Part shown: positions 11,881-63,880 of the stretch, one piece after another
Layout: the number at the start of each line of letters is the position of its first letter
Position numbering within the stretch: position 1 is the stretch's first letter
Source of the DNA: Microvelia longipes
Lineage: Eukaryota > Arthropoda > Insecta > Hemiptera > Veliidae
Reading direction: 5' to 3'
Assembly: GCA_018340805.1 (NCBI GenBank)
Contig: JACMZG010001911.1
Span: 37,268,140-37,332,139 of the forward strand
Length of the DNA stretch: 64,000 nucleotides
Notes under the pieces: model-generated
What the model saw: the letters and a program-made list of their open reading frames with translations, nothing else
The model's database searches: none
Told to the model about the DNA's origin: nothing
Translations under genes and position numbers: made by a program

Positions 11881-12213
11881 TATTTTTTTTCAATTGCAAT
11901 TTTTTACTATATCAACATGACAACAATGTAAAAGTTGGTATTTGATGAAAAATTATTATTCATAACTCAAAATCAAATTACACAACTTGTATTAAAATCA
12001 AAACTGTTTATCATTTGAAATTATTTATAAAATCAAAATTACGAGACAGACATGTGTGAAATTGATGGTAATTTGAAAACGAAAATTACGTGTAGGTAAA
12101 ACTGAAAAAAGAAAACATTTTACGTAAACATTTGTCATCCGTCTTTGAAAATGTTTAAACAAACAACTAAAATTTGAAAATAATTTATACATTGATTCTT
12201 GTAAAATTATCAA

Positions 12214-12285
12214 TCCCTGATGGTCTAGCGGTTAGGATTCCTGGCTCTCACCCAGGCGGCCCGGGTTCGACTCCCGGTCAGGGAA
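12214..12285 (+). tRNA. tRNA-Glu(CTC), copy 8
   Basis: The gene is identical to copy 1. The preceding spacer is 4 bp shorter (period 405), with a small deletion near 12150-12160. Confidence 0.97.
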
Positions 12286-12622
12286 TATTTTTTTTCAATT
12301 GCAATTTTTTACTATATCAACATGACAACAATGTAAAAGTTGGTATTTGATGAAAAATTATTATTCATAACTCAAAATCAAATTACACAACTTGTATTAA
12401 AATCAAAATACTGTTTATCATTTGAAATTATTTATAAAATCAAAATTACGAGACAGACATGTGTGAAATTGATGGTAATTTGAAAACGAAAATTACGTGT
12501 AGGTAAAACTGAAAAAAGAAAACATTTTACGTAAACATTTGTCATCCGTCTTTGAAAATGTTTACTAAACAAACAACTAAAATTGAAAATAATTTATACA
12601 TTGATTCTTGTAAAATTATCAA

Positions 12623-12694
12623 TCCCTGATGGTCTAGCGGTTAGGATTCCTGGCTCTCACCCAGGCGGCCCGGGTTCGACTCCCGGTCAGGGAA
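12623..12694 (+). tRNA. tRNA-Glu(CTC), copy 9
   Basis: Identical to copy 1; period 409. Confidence 0.97.
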
Positions 12695-13031
12695 TATTTT
12701 TTTTCAATTGCAATTTTTTACTATATCAACATGACAACAATGTAAAAGTTGGTATTTGATGAAAAATTATTATTCATAACTCAAAATCAAATTACACAAC
12801 TTGTATTAAAATCAAAATACTGTTTATCATTTGAAATTATTTATAAAATCAAAATTACGAGACAGACATGTGTGAAATTGATGGTAATTTGAAAACGAAA
12901 ATTACGTGTAGGTAAAACTGAAAAAAGAAAACATTTTACGTAAACATTTGTCATCCGTCTTTGAAAATGTTTACTAAACAAACAACTAAAATTGAAAATA
13001 ATTTATACATTGATTCTTGTAAAATTATCAA

Positions 13032-13103
13032 TCCCTGATGGTCTAGCGGTTAGGATTCCTGGCTCTCACCCAGGCGGCCCGGGTTCGACTCCCGGTCAGG
13101 GAA
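13032..13103 (+). tRNA. tRNA-Glu(CTC), copy 10
   Basis: Identical to copy 1; period 409. Confidence 0.97.
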
Positions 13104-13436
13104 TATTTTTTTTCAATTGCAATTTTTTACTATATCAACATGACAACAATGTAAAAGTTGGTATTTGATGAAAAATTATTATTCATAACTCAAAATCAAA
13201 TTACACAACTTGTATTAAAATCAAAATACTGTTTATCATTTGAAATTATTTATAAATCAAAATTACGAGACAGACATGTGTGAAATTGATGGTAATTTGA
13301 AAACGAAAATTACGTGTAGGTAAAACTGAAAAAAGAAAACATTTTACGTAAACATTTGTCATCCGTCTTTGAAAATGTTTACTAAACAAACTAAAATTGA
13401 AAATAATTTATACATTGATTCTTGTAAAATTATCAA

Positions 13437-13508
13437 TCCCTGATGGTCTAGCGGTTAGGATTCCTGGCTCTCACCCAGGCGGCCCGGGTTCGACTCCCGG
13501 TCAGGGAA
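13437..13508 (+). tRNA. tRNA-Glu(CTC), copy 11
   Basis: The gene is identical to copy 1. Spacer deletion near 13383-13392 gives period 405. Confidence 0.97.
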
Positions 13509-13843
13509 TATTTTTTTTCAATTGCAATTTTTTACTATATCAACATGACAACAATGTAAAAGTTGGTATTTGATGAAAAATTATTATTCATAACTCAAAA
13601 TCAAATTACACAACTTGTATTAAAATCAAAATACTGTTTATCATTTGAAATTATTTATAAAATCAAATTACGAGACAGACATGTGTGAAATTGATGGTAA
13701 TTTGAAAACGAAAATTACGTGTAGGTAAAACTGAAAAAAGAAAACATTTTACGTAAACATTTGTCATCCGTCTTTGAAAATGTTTACTAAACAACAACTA
13801 AAATTGAAAATAATTTATACATTGATTCTTGTAAAATTATCAA

Positions 13844-13915
13844 TCCCTGATGGTCTAGCGGTTAGGATTCCTGGCTCTCACCCAGGCGGCCCGGGTTCGA
13901 CTCCCGGTCAGGGAA
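13844..13915 (+). tRNA. tRNA-Glu(CTC), copy 12
   Basis: The gene is identical to copy 1; period 407. Confidence 0.97.
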
Positions 13916-14252
13916 TATTTTTTTTCAATTGCAATTTTTTACTATATCAACATGACAACAATGTAAAAGTTGGTATTTGATGAAAAATTATTATTCATAA
14001 CTCAAAATCAAATTACACAACTTGTATTAAAATCAAAATACTGTTTATCATTTGAAATTATTTATAAAATCAAAATTACGAGACAGACATGTGTGAAATT
14101 GATGGTAATTTGAAAACGAAAATTACGTGTAGGTAAAACTGAAAAAAGAAAACATTTTACGTAAACATTTGTCATCCGTCTTTGAAAATGTTTACTAAAC
14201 AAACAACTAAAATTGAAAATAATTTATACATTGATTCTTGTAAAATTATCAA

Positions 14253-14324
14253 TCCCTGATGGTCTAGCGGTTAGGATTCCTGGCTCTCACCCAGGCGGCC
14301 CGGGTTCGACTCCCGGTCAGGGAA
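14253..14324 (+). tRNA. tRNA-Glu(CTC), copy 13
   Basis: Identical to copy 1; period 409. Confidence 0.97.
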
Positions 14325-14659
14325 TATTTTTTTTCAATTGCAATTTTTTACTATATCAACATGACAACAATGTAAAAGTTGGTATTTGATGAAAAATTAT
14401 TATTCATAACTCAAAATCAAATTACACAACTTGTATTAAAATCAAAATACTGTTTATCATTTGAAATTATTTATAAAATCAAAATTACGAGACAGACATG
14501 TGTGAAATTGATGGTAATTTGAAAACGAAAATTACGTGTAGGTAAAACTGAAAAAAAAACATTTTACGTAAACATTTGTCATCCGTCTTTGAAAATGTTT
14601 ACTAAACAAACAACTAAAATTGAAAATAATTTATACATTGATTCTTGTAAAATTATCAA

Positions 14660-14731
14660 TCCCTGATGGTCTAGCGGTTAGGATTCCTGGCTCTCACCCA
14701 GGCGGCCCGGGTTCGACTCCCGGTCAGGGAA
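14660..14731 (+). tRNA. tRNA-Glu(CTC), copy 14
   Basis: The gene is identical to copy 1; period 407, from a short loss in the A-rich part of the spacer near 14550. Confidence 0.97.
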
Positions 14732-15068
14732 TATTTTTTTTCAATTGCAATTTTTTACTATATCAACATGACAACAATGTAAAAGTTGGTATTTGATGAA
14801 AAATTATTATTCATAACTCAAAATCAAATTACACAACTTGTATTAAAATCAAAATACTGTTTATCATTTGAAATTATTTATAAAATCAAAATTACGAGAC
14901 AGACATGTGTGAAATTGATGGTAATTTGAAAACGAAAATTACGTGTAGGTAAAACTGAAAAAAGAAAACATTTTACGTAAACATTTGTCATCCGTCTTTG
15001 AAAATGTTTACTAAACAAACAACTAAAATTGAAAATAATTTATACATTGATTCTTGTAAAATTATCAA

Positions 15069-15139
15069 TCCCTGATGGTCTAGCGTTAGGATTCCTGGCT
15101 CTCACCCAGGCGGCCCGGGTTCGACTCCCGGTCAGGGAA
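15069..15139 (+). tRNA. tRNA-Glu(CTC), copy 15, D-loop deletion
   Basis: 71 nt: one G of the conserved D-loop GG pair is missing (TAGCGTTAGG instead of TAGCGGTTAGG). These Gs normally contact the T loop, so tertiary folding would be weakened. The trailing T run is one base shorter. Confidence 0.88.
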
Positions 15140-15475
15140 TATTTTTTTCAATTGCAATTTTTTACTATATCAACATGACAACAATGTAAAAGTTGGTATT
15201 TGATGAAAAATTATTATTCATAACTCAAAATCAAATTACACAACTTGTATTAAAATCAAAATACTGTTTATCATTTGAAATTATTTATAAAATCAAAATT
15301 ACGAGACAGACATGTGTGAAATTGATGGTAATTTGAAAACGAAAATTACGTGTAGGTAAAACTGAAAAAAGAAAACATTTTACGTAAACATTTGTCATCC
15401 GTCTTTGAAAATGTTTACTAAACAAACAACTAAAATTGAAAATAATTTATACATTGATTCTTGTAAAATTATCAA

Positions 15476-15547
15476 TCCCTGATGGTCTAGCGGTTAGGAT
15501 TCCTGGCTCTCACCCAGGCGGCCCGGGTTCGACTCCCGGTCAGGGAA
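15476..15547 (+). tRNA. tRNA-Glu(CTC), copy 16
   Basis: Identical to copy 1; period 407. Confidence 0.97.
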
Positions 15548-15884
15548 TATTTTTTTTCAATTGCAATTTTTTACTATATCAACATGACAACAATGTAAAA
15601 GTTGGTATTTGATGAAAAATTATTATTCATAACTCAAAATCAAATTACACAACTTGTATTAAAATCAAAATACTGTTTATCATTTGAAATTATTTATAAA
15701 ATCAAAATTACGAGACAGACATGTGTGAAATTGATGGTAATTTGAAAACGAAAATTACGTGTAGGTAAAACTGAAAAAAGAAAACATTTTACGTAAACAT
15801 TTGTCATCCGTCTTTGAAAATGTTTACTAAACAAACAACTAAAATTGAAAATAATTTATACATTGATTCTTGTAAAATTATCAA

Positions 15885-15956
15885 TCCCTGATGGTCTAGC
15901 GGTTAGGATTCCTGGCTCTCACCCAGGCGGCCCGGGTTCGACTCCCGGTCAGGGAA
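15885..15956 (+). tRNA. tRNA-Glu(CTC), copy 17
   Basis: Identical to copy 1, with a one-base-longer T run downstream. Confidence 0.97.
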
Positions 15957-16294
15957 TATTTTTTTTTCAATTGCAATTTTTTACTATATCAACATGACAA
16001 CAATGTAAAAGTTGGTATTTGATGAAAAATTATTATTCATAACTCAAAATCAAATTACACAACTTGTATTAAAATCAAAATACTGTTTATCATTTGAAAT
16101 TATTTATAAAATCAAAATTACGAGACAGACATGTGTGAAATTGATGGTAATTTGAAAACGAAAATTACGTGTAGGTAAAACTGAAAAAAGAAAACATTTT
16201 ACGTAAACATTTGTCATCCGTCTTTGAAAATGTTTACTAAACAAACAACTAAAATTGAAAATAATTTATACATTGATTCTTGTAAAATTATCAA

Positions 16295-16366
16295 TCCCTG
16301 ATGGTCTAGCGGTTAGGATTCCTGGCTCTCACCCAGGCGGCCCGGGTTCGACTCCCGGTCAGGGAA
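16295..16366 (+). tRNA. tRNA-Glu(CTC), copy 18
   Basis: Identical to copy 1; period 410. Confidence 0.97.
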
Positions 16367-16703
16367 TATTTTTTTTCAATTGCAATTTTTTACTATATCA
16401 ACATGACAACAATGTAAAAGTTGGTATTTGATGAAAAATTATTATTCATAACTCAAAATCAAATTACACAACTTGTATTAAAATCAAAATACTGTTTATC
16501 ATTTGAAATTATTTATAAAATCAAAATTACGAGACAGACATGTGTGAAATTGATGGTAATTTGAAAACGAAAATTACGTGTAGGTAAAACTGAAAAAAGA
16601 AAACATTTTACGTAAACATTTGTCATCCGTCTTTGAAAATGTTTACTAAACAAACAACTAAAATTGAAAATAATTTATACATTGATTCTTGTAAAATTAT
16701 CAA

Positions 16704-16775
16704 TCCCTGATGGTCTAGCGGTTAGGATTCCTGGCTCTCACCCAGGCGGCCCGGGTTCGACTCCCGGTCAGGGAA
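16704..16775 (+). tRNA. tRNA-Glu(CTC), copy 19
   Basis: Identical to copy 1; period 409. Confidence 0.97.
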
Positions 16776-17112
16776 TATTTTTTTTCAATTGCAATTTTTT
16801 ACTATATCAACATGACAACAATGTAAAAGTTGGTATTTGATGAAAAATTATTATTCATAACTCAAAATCAAATTACACAACTTGTATTAAAATCAAAATA
16901 CTGTTTATCATTTGAAATTATTTATAAAATCAAAATTACGAGACAGACATGTGTGAAATTGATGGTAATTTGAAAACGAAAATTACGTGTAGGTAAAACT
17001 GAAAAAAGAAAACATTTTACGTAAACATTTGTCATCCGTCTTTGAAAATGTTTACTAAACAAACAACTAAAATTGAAAATAATTTATACATTGATTCTTG
17101 TAAAATTATCAA

Positions 17113-17185
17113 TCCCTGATGGTCTAGCGGTTAGGATTCCTGGCTCTCACCCAGGCGGCCCGGGTTCGACTCCCCGGTCAGGGAA
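17113..17185 (+). tRNA. tRNA-Glu(CTC), copy 20, T-arm insertion
   Basis: 73 nt: an extra C at the junction of the T loop and T stem (GACTCCCCGG instead of GACTCCCGG). It could be a real variant or a homopolymer sequencing error. Confidence 0.88.
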
Positions 17186-17522
17186 TATTTTTTTTCAATT
17201 GCAATTTTTTACTATATCAACATGACAACAATGTAAAAGTTGGTATTTGATGAAAAATTATTATTCATAACTCAAAATCAAATTACACAACTTGTATTAA
17301 AATCAAAATACTGTTTATCATTTGAAATTATTTATAAAATCAAAATTACGAGACAGACATGTGTGAAATTGATGGTAATTTGAAAACGAAAATTACGTGT
17401 AGGTAAAACTGAAAAAAGAAAACATTTTACGTAAACATTTGTCATCCGTCTTTGAAAATGTTTACTAAACAAACAACTAAAATTGAAAATAATTTATACA
17501 TTGATTCTTGTAAAATTATCAA

Positions 17523-17594
17523 TCCCTGATGGTCTAGCGGTTAGGATTCCTGGCTCTCACCCAGGCGGCCCGGGTTCGACTCCCGGTCAGGGAA
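17523..17594 (+). tRNA. tRNA-Glu(CTC), copy 21
   Basis: Identical to copy 1; period 410. Confidence 0.97.
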
Positions 17595-17931
17595 TATTTT
17601 TTTTCAATTGCAATTTTTTACTATATCAACATGACAACAATGTAAAAGTTGGTATTTGATGAAAAATTATTATTCATAACTCAAAATCAAATTACACAAC
17701 TTGTATTAAAATCAAAATACTGTTTATCATTTGAAATTATTTATAAAATCAAAATTACGAGACAGACATGTGTGAAATTGATGGTAATTTGAAAACGAAA
17801 ATTACGTGTAGGTAAAACTGAAAAAAGAAAACATTTTACGTAAACATTTGTCATCCGTCTTTGAAAATGTTTACTAAACAAACAACTAAAATTGAAAATA
17901 ATTTATACATTGATTCTTGTAAAATTATCAA

Positions 17932-18003
17932 TCCCTGATGGTCTAGCGGTTAGGATTCCTGGCTCTCACCCAGGCGGCCCGGGTTCGACTCCCGGTCAGG
18001 GAA
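17932..18003 (+). tRNA. tRNA-Glu(CTC), copy 22
   Basis: Identical to copy 1; period 409. Confidence 0.97.
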
Positions 18004-18340
18004 TATTTTTTTTCAATTGCAATTTTTTACTATATCAACATGACAACAATGTAAAAGTTGGTATTTGATGAAAAATTATTATTCATAACTCAAAATCAAA
18101 TTACACAACTTGTATTAAAATCAAAATACTGTTTATCATTTGAAATTATTTATAAAATCAAAATTACGAGACAGACATGTGTGAAATTGATGGTAATTTG
18201 AAAACGAAAATTACGTGTAGGTAAAACTGAAAAAAGAAAACATTTTACGTAAACATTTGTCATCCGTCTTTGAAAATGTTTACTAAACAAACAACTAAAA
18301 TTGAAAATAATTTATACATTGATTCTTGTAAAATTATCAA

Positions 18341-18412
18341 TCCCTGATGGTCTAGCGGTTAGGATTCCTGGCTCTCACCCAGGCGGCCCGGGTTCGACTC
18401 CCGGTCAGGGAA
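18341..18412 (+). tRNA. tRNA-Glu(CTC), copy 23
   Basis: Identical to copy 1; period 409. Confidence 0.97.
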
Positions 18413-18745
18413 TATTTTTTTTCAATTGCAATTTTTTACTATATCAACATGACAACAATGTAAAAGTTGGTATTTGATGAAAAATTATTATTCATAACTC
18501 AAAATCAAATTACACAACTTGTATTAAAATCAAAATACTGTTTCATTTGAAATTATTTATAAAATCAAAATTACGAGACAGACATGTGTGAAATTGATGG
18601 TAATTTGAAAACGAAAATTACGTGTAGGTAACTGAAAAAAGAAAACATTTTACGTAAACATTTGTCATCCGTCTTTGAAAATGTTTACTAAACAAACAAC
18701 TAAAATTGAAAATAATTTATACATTGATTCTTGTAAAATTATCAA

Positions 18746-18816
18746 TCCCTGATGGTCTAGCGGTTAGGATTCCTGGCTCTCACCCAGGCGGCCGGGTTCG
18801 ACTCCCGGTCAGGGAA
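18746..18816 (+). tRNA. tRNA-Glu(CTC), copy 24, variable-loop deletion
   Basis: 71 nt: one C is lost between the variable loop and T stem (GGCGGCCGGG instead of GGCGGCCCGGG). All stems can still pair with a 3-nt variable loop. The surrounding spacer also carries small deletions, so this stretch next to the gap may have lower base quality. Confidence 0.88.
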
Positions 18817-19151
18817 TATTTTTTTTCAATTGCAATTTTTTACTATATCAACATGACAACAATGTAAAAGTTGGTATTTGATGAAAAATTATTATTCATA
18901 ACTCAAAATCAAATTACACAACTGTATTAAAATCAAAATACTGTTTATCATTTGAAATTATTTATAAATCAAAATTACGAGACAGACATGTGTGAAATTG
19001 ATGGTAATTTGAAAACGAAAATTACGTGTAGGTAAAACTGAAAAAAGAAAACATTTTACGTAAACATTTGTCATCCGTCTTTGAAAATGTTTACTAAACA
19101 AACAACTAAAATTGAAAATAATTTATACATTGATTCTTGTAAAATTATCAA

Positions 19152-19182
19152 TCCCTGATGGTCTAGCGGTTAGGATTCCTGG
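19152..19182 (+). tRNA. tRNA-Glu(CTC), copy 25, cut by assembly gap
   Basis: The first 31 nt match copy 1 exactly (acceptor 5' strand, D arm, start of anticodon stem), then the sequence becomes N. Confidence 0.9.
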
Positions 19183-20077
19183 NNNNNNNNNNNNNNNNNN
19201 NNNNNNNNNNNNNNNNNNNNNNNNNNNNNNNNNNNNNNNNNNNNNNNNNNNNNNNNNNNNNNNNNNNNNNNNNNNNNNNNNNNNNNNNNNNNNNNNNNNN
19301 NNNNNNNNNNNNNNNNNNNNNNNNNNNNNNNNNNNNNNNNNNNNNNNNNNNNNNNNNNNNNNNNNNNNNNNNNNNNNNNNNNNNNNNNNNNNNNNNNNNN
19401 NNNNNNNNNNNNNNNNNNNNNNNNNNNNNNNNNNNNNNNNNNNNNNNNNNNNNNNNNNNNNNNNNNNNNNNNNNNNNNNNNNNNNNNNNNNNNNNNNNNN
19501 NNNNNNNNNNNNNNNNNNNNNNNNNNNNNNNNNNNNNNNNNNNNNNNNNNNNNNNNNNNNNNNNNNNNNNNNNNNNNNNNNNNNNNNNNNNNNNNNNNNN
19601 NNNNNNNNNNNNNNNNNNNNNNNNNNNNNNNNNNNNNNNNNNNNNNNNNNNNNNNNNNNNNNNNNNNNNNNNNNNNNNNNNNNNNNNNNNNNNNNNNNNN
19701 NNNNNNNNNNNNNNNNNNNNNNNNNNNNNNNNNNNNNNNNNNNNNNNNNNNNNNNNNNNNNNNNNNNNNNNNNNNNNNNNNNNNNNNNNNNNNNNNNNNN
19801 NNNNNNNNNNNNNNNNNNNNNNNNNNNNNNNNNNNNNNNNNNNNNNNNNNNNNNNNNNNNNNNNNNNNNNNNNNNNNNNNNNNNNNNNNNNNNNNNNNNN
19901 NNNNNNNNNNNNNNNNNNNNNNNNNNNNNNNNNNNNNNNNNNNNNNNNNNNNNNNNNNNNNNNNNNNNNNNNNNNNNNNNNNNNNNNNNNNNNNNNNNNN
20001 NNNNNNNNNNNNNNNNNNNNNNNNNNNNNNNNNNNNNNNNNNNNNNNNNNNNNNNNNNNNNNNNNNNNNNNNNNNNN
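19183..20077. other. Assembly gap (895 N)
   Basis: Undetermined bases begin inside tRNA copy 25. The sequence after the gap is unrelated to the array, so the right boundary of the array is hidden here. Confidence 0.99.
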
Positions 20078-21600
20078 ATATACAGTTAAGATACATCAAG
20101 GAGAAAATTCATCTCACTTTTAAGGGGATTATAAGGGTTGAAAAGACCTTATCATGTTATCATGTACAATATGATAAACATAATTACTAATGATACCAAA
20201 GGTAATATATAATAAAGTATCACTTACCAACACCTCCAGCAATTACAGATAATAAATTCATCCATTAGAAATAGGGGCAATCATAGATAAAAGAGTAGCA
20301 TACAAAGTGAATTTAAAATTTGGGGATATTTAAAATATAGGGATTTTCCTATATTTTAAGGATAGGGATTACCTATCCTACCAAGGTAGGAAGTTTGAAT
20401 GTAGTCTAGGCAAAGAGACTAATACTACAGTCTCTTTGAGTCTAGGCGTCAAAAAACTAAACGCGCCTCTGTGGATAATACTGCTTCAAAAAATGAGTTA
20501 ACTAACTGAATGACCTTTTTTTAAAAAATACTGCTTTTAAAAAAGATAAACCAAGTAAGTCCCTGGCCTTAATCAGCCATCTGGGTACTCATTACTTAAA
20601 CTTAGATAAAATCTGAAGTTCAAAAACTAAACTACAAAATAAACAGATTAACTGTTTGTCTTTGATCAACTTTCTTCGATTCTGGAATCGCCAATAATAC
20701 GTGTAACACCAAAGGGTGAACCCCCTTCTCTCGAGACAATTGTGCTAATTAAGACCAAATTTAAATTTTTCTCCTAAACTTTAAACTTTATTTTAAAAAA
20801 ATGAAACAATTATGGTGCGTATTGTTCGCGCCATCTCACCTCTCCTGATAATTTGAATGCTTTTTAGTGCCTGTTTTACAAATATATTTCCAAAAAAAAT
20901 TATGATTACATTATATGCAAACGTAGATAAATTTTTATTGTGTGTTGAGATATTCTCAATTAAATACAATTTATAGTAAATTTCACAGTTCAATAATCAT
21001 TCTTTGCATGATAGAAATTAGCATGGAAGCTTAGTGTCATTGCTTTACAGACACTTGTGAATGTTAAATTTTTATTCGAATATGAATGCCTTAAAAAAAT
21101 TTAAAGAAAAATGAATGGGAAATGTGAATTGATAATGATTCTTGGAAAATTCTAGGGAACAGTAGTTTTAGTAGTTTTACGTGTTAAAATTTTACAATAT
21201 TCAAGTACCTTCTCTCAGAGTTACGCCAGATGTGGTCTGGAGACCAATAAACAAATAGACTGTACAGGATAGACTATATGGGATTTCACGACATAATTGA
21301 GATAACAGAAAAAGCTTTTTTTTGGCCTTAAAGTTCTTTATGGGCAAAAATATAAAAAGTTTATTTTGCCAGAAAAATCTTAAAAGTTAATTAATGAATA
21401 AGATAATACTGCCACGTTTCTATAAAATACCATAATAAAATACTTGCATGCTATTTTAAAAAAACATATGTCAATAAAAACATGAATTTTTCAATTGTAA
21501 GACTCCATTGGGAACAAAATGAAACCATCGAAGTCTTACAGCAAATTTTTCCAAATTTTTTGGAAATATTTGGCCATGGAATGGCCCGCAGAGGTCTAGA
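20078..21600. other. AT-rich spacer, no gene seen
   Basis: No coding exon is recognised. It could hold 5' untranslated exons or promoter of the kinesin that starts downstream, but nothing in the sequence shows this. Confidence 0.35.
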
Positions 21601-21603
21601 AAG

Positions 21604-21687
21604 ACACACACACACACACAGAGTATAATATATATTATATATATATTATAATATATTATATATATTATATATATATATATATATATG
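21604..21687. repeat. (CA)n and (TA)n microsatellite
   Basis: A CA run (about 21605-21620) is followed by about 60 bp of interrupted TA. Confidence 0.9.
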
Positions 21688-21869
21688 TAATATCATTTGA
21701 TACTACGAGTTTTGGCAAAAACATAGTTGACACAAACCGGGTTATTGAAGTCAAAACAACCTGGTATTTATGTATGTATGAATATGTGTGTGTGTATATA
21801 TCCTGCTAGGATGTCGTTTTTATGTTTTTGAGCCTGTGAGTTAAATGTAAATAGTCAGAAGTCGTTACA

Positions 21870-21925
21870 AGCACTCATTCAATGCTAGGGTACCTAGGTT
21901 CGAATGGTGGTAAGGTCGATAATAT
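21870..21925 (+). repeat. Possible tRNA-derived SINE fragment
   Basis: AGGTTCGAATGGTGG near 21896-21910 matches a Pol III B-box (GGTTCGANTCC) except at the end. It is preceded by CACTCATTCAATGCTAGGGT, which resembles the anticodon-arm side of tRNA-derived SINEs. No clear A-box or poly-A tail, so this is tentative. Confidence 0.25.
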
Positions 21926-22125
21926 TTTATTGATATTTTCATTATTTATGTAACATAAGTTTATAATTGTTTATTACGGAAGTCTTGAACTAATGCTAAT
22001 TCTAAACTAAGTAGATAATGAAAGTAGCAAACTGAAAGCTGCAAAATTAATAAAAAGGTAAATTGAAAGAAAATTTAATTGAAATCCAAATTGTATTACA
22101 GTATGTAAATTTAGGGGTGAGTAAT

Positions 22126-22136
22126 ATGGTAGTAAG
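22126..22136 (+). CDS. Candidate start exon of the KIF12 kinesin (tentative)
   Basis: ATG GTA GTA AG followed by GTAAAG gives a start codon and a donor in phase 2, exactly the phase needed by the exon at 23397. Joined, the protein would begin MVVSSFTDGSS. Such a short match is expected by chance, and the true start could lie elsewhere, including within or beyond the gap. Confidence 0.15.
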
Positions 22137-22938
22137 GTAAAGAAATTTATAAATTGTATTCTTTTAACTTTCTGGTCACGGACTAAGCTTGTGTTTTAAT
22201 GAAAGCATAGAATTGAATCACTTAGAGCTTAGTTGCTAACTGTTATTTAGTTAATAATTCAAGTAACTTATACCGAAATCATTTTTTAATTTAGGGAGTA
22301 TAAATTCTAAACCAATTAGACTCGCCTCTGCAGCACAGATCTCCTGATCTAAGAGCAGAGGTGATTTTTGGTATATTTTGTAAAATGAAAATTTATACTT
22401 ATTTATGTATTAATAAAGAATTGTTGTTTAAAAAAAATATAATTTGATTACTCATAGTTGTTTATTTAAACTTTAATTTCAAAGGATACCTTTATCGTGT
22501 CGTAAAAAATGCAGTATAAGGGGGAAACTTAAAGTTGTTATTGATTTATTTTAATGTATAGGCATGTATTGTGCTAGTCATTTATCTTATATCTTATATA
22601 ATATCAAACTTAACATTAGTGTATTGCAATCATTGCATAACTCAATTCCATCAAGGCACTAAACTCAACTAAACCAATTGAAATATATAAAATTAAATGT
22701 ATAATTTTAATCTAAATTTGGTTTAATTACTTAATTTTATTAAATTGGAGAACGTGCTGTTGAAATTTTTACCAATCGTGAGTAAATTAATACTTGTTTT
22801 AGTTGATCTCAAATTTAATCCTACCAACATATAAATTTGACCACATAGTTAGAGAACAGTTAAAACATGTTTAAATTTTAACATTTGATTCATTATTAAA
22901 TCTTCAAATAAGCCTTGAAGATGTTATTCCCTATAGTA

Positions 22939-23102
22939 TAACACATGGTTATAACCAGTTGACTCCCTGGGAAAATATTGAGGGAGCCAATGAGGTTAGT
23001 CCTGGATGTTAATGCACACCCAAAATTTCATATCAGGCAAACCTCATTGGTTCCTCAACACTATATCCCCACACTGTTAACTAATTATAACTGTGTGCCA
23101 TA
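22939..23102. mobile_element. MITE family A, copy 1 (~160 bp)
   Basis: Ends are ACACATGGTTATAACCAGTT and the complement-like AACTAATTATAACTGTGTG, flanked by TA. The interior contains AGGTTAGTCCTGGATGTT and ACCTCATTGGTTCCTCAACA, shared with copies at 42684, 43449 and 60943. A terminal-inverted-repeat element with TA targets and no coding capacity fits a Tc1/mariner-type MITE. Confidence 0.75.
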
Positions 23103-23396
23103 CATAAGGCCTTACAGAGGTATTAAGCAATATATAAAAACAGGTAATTTGGTTACTGTCTCCTAGATGGCCTTAATATGTCTGCGCAACAATATTTTTA
23201 TGTTTGAGAGTTTCCGTAACAAGATAAACTCTTAAATTAAGACAAAAGCCTCATAACTTAATGCTAATAGGCTGGAAAATGGAATATCTTTACTCCCTGC
23301 CAATAATTAGAAAAGTAATGACTCATTTACCTGCCATGAGTAGATAAATATTACCTATCAGTTTATTAATTGAATCCTAATTTATTCTTTTTTCAG

Positions 23397-63880
<40,484 letters not shown>

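Larger units (their letters stand above)
9183..19182 (+). repeat. Tandem array of ~409 bp units, each with a tRNA-Glu(CTC) gene
   Basis: About 24.4 head-to-tail units fill exactly 10 kb. Each unit is a 72-nt tRNA-Glu gene plus ~337 bp of spacer, and unit lengths run from 405 to 410 bp. Units differ only by single-base indels and rare substitutions, so the array is homogenised: spacers are as alike as genes. Each gene has a TATA-like TTTATA about 25-30 bp upstream, internal A-box (TGGTCTAGCGG) and B-box (GGTTCGACTCC) promoter elements, and a T8 tract a few bases after the 3' end, which is a standard RNA polymerase III terminator. The spacer also has a 9-bp inverted repeat (TAAACATTT / AAATGTTTA; 9263-9271 and 9287-9295 in unit 1). 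The array reads as unequal crossing-over or rolling-circle expansion of one functional tRNA locus. Gaps at both ends mean the real copy number may be much higher. Confidence 0.97.

Noticed and set aside
13774..13980. 68-codon frame through a tRNA gene
   Set aside because: It reads through the tRNA and exists only because of a one-unit indel; no protein similarity.
9183..19182. CRISPR-like regular repeat array
   Set aside because: Repeat units are 409 bp, spacers are not unique, and each unit contains a nuclear-type tRNA gene; the genome is eukaryotic.
19112..20099. Long apparent reading frames on both strands across the gap
   Set aside because: They consist almost entirely of undetermined bases; the readable end is tRNA sequence.
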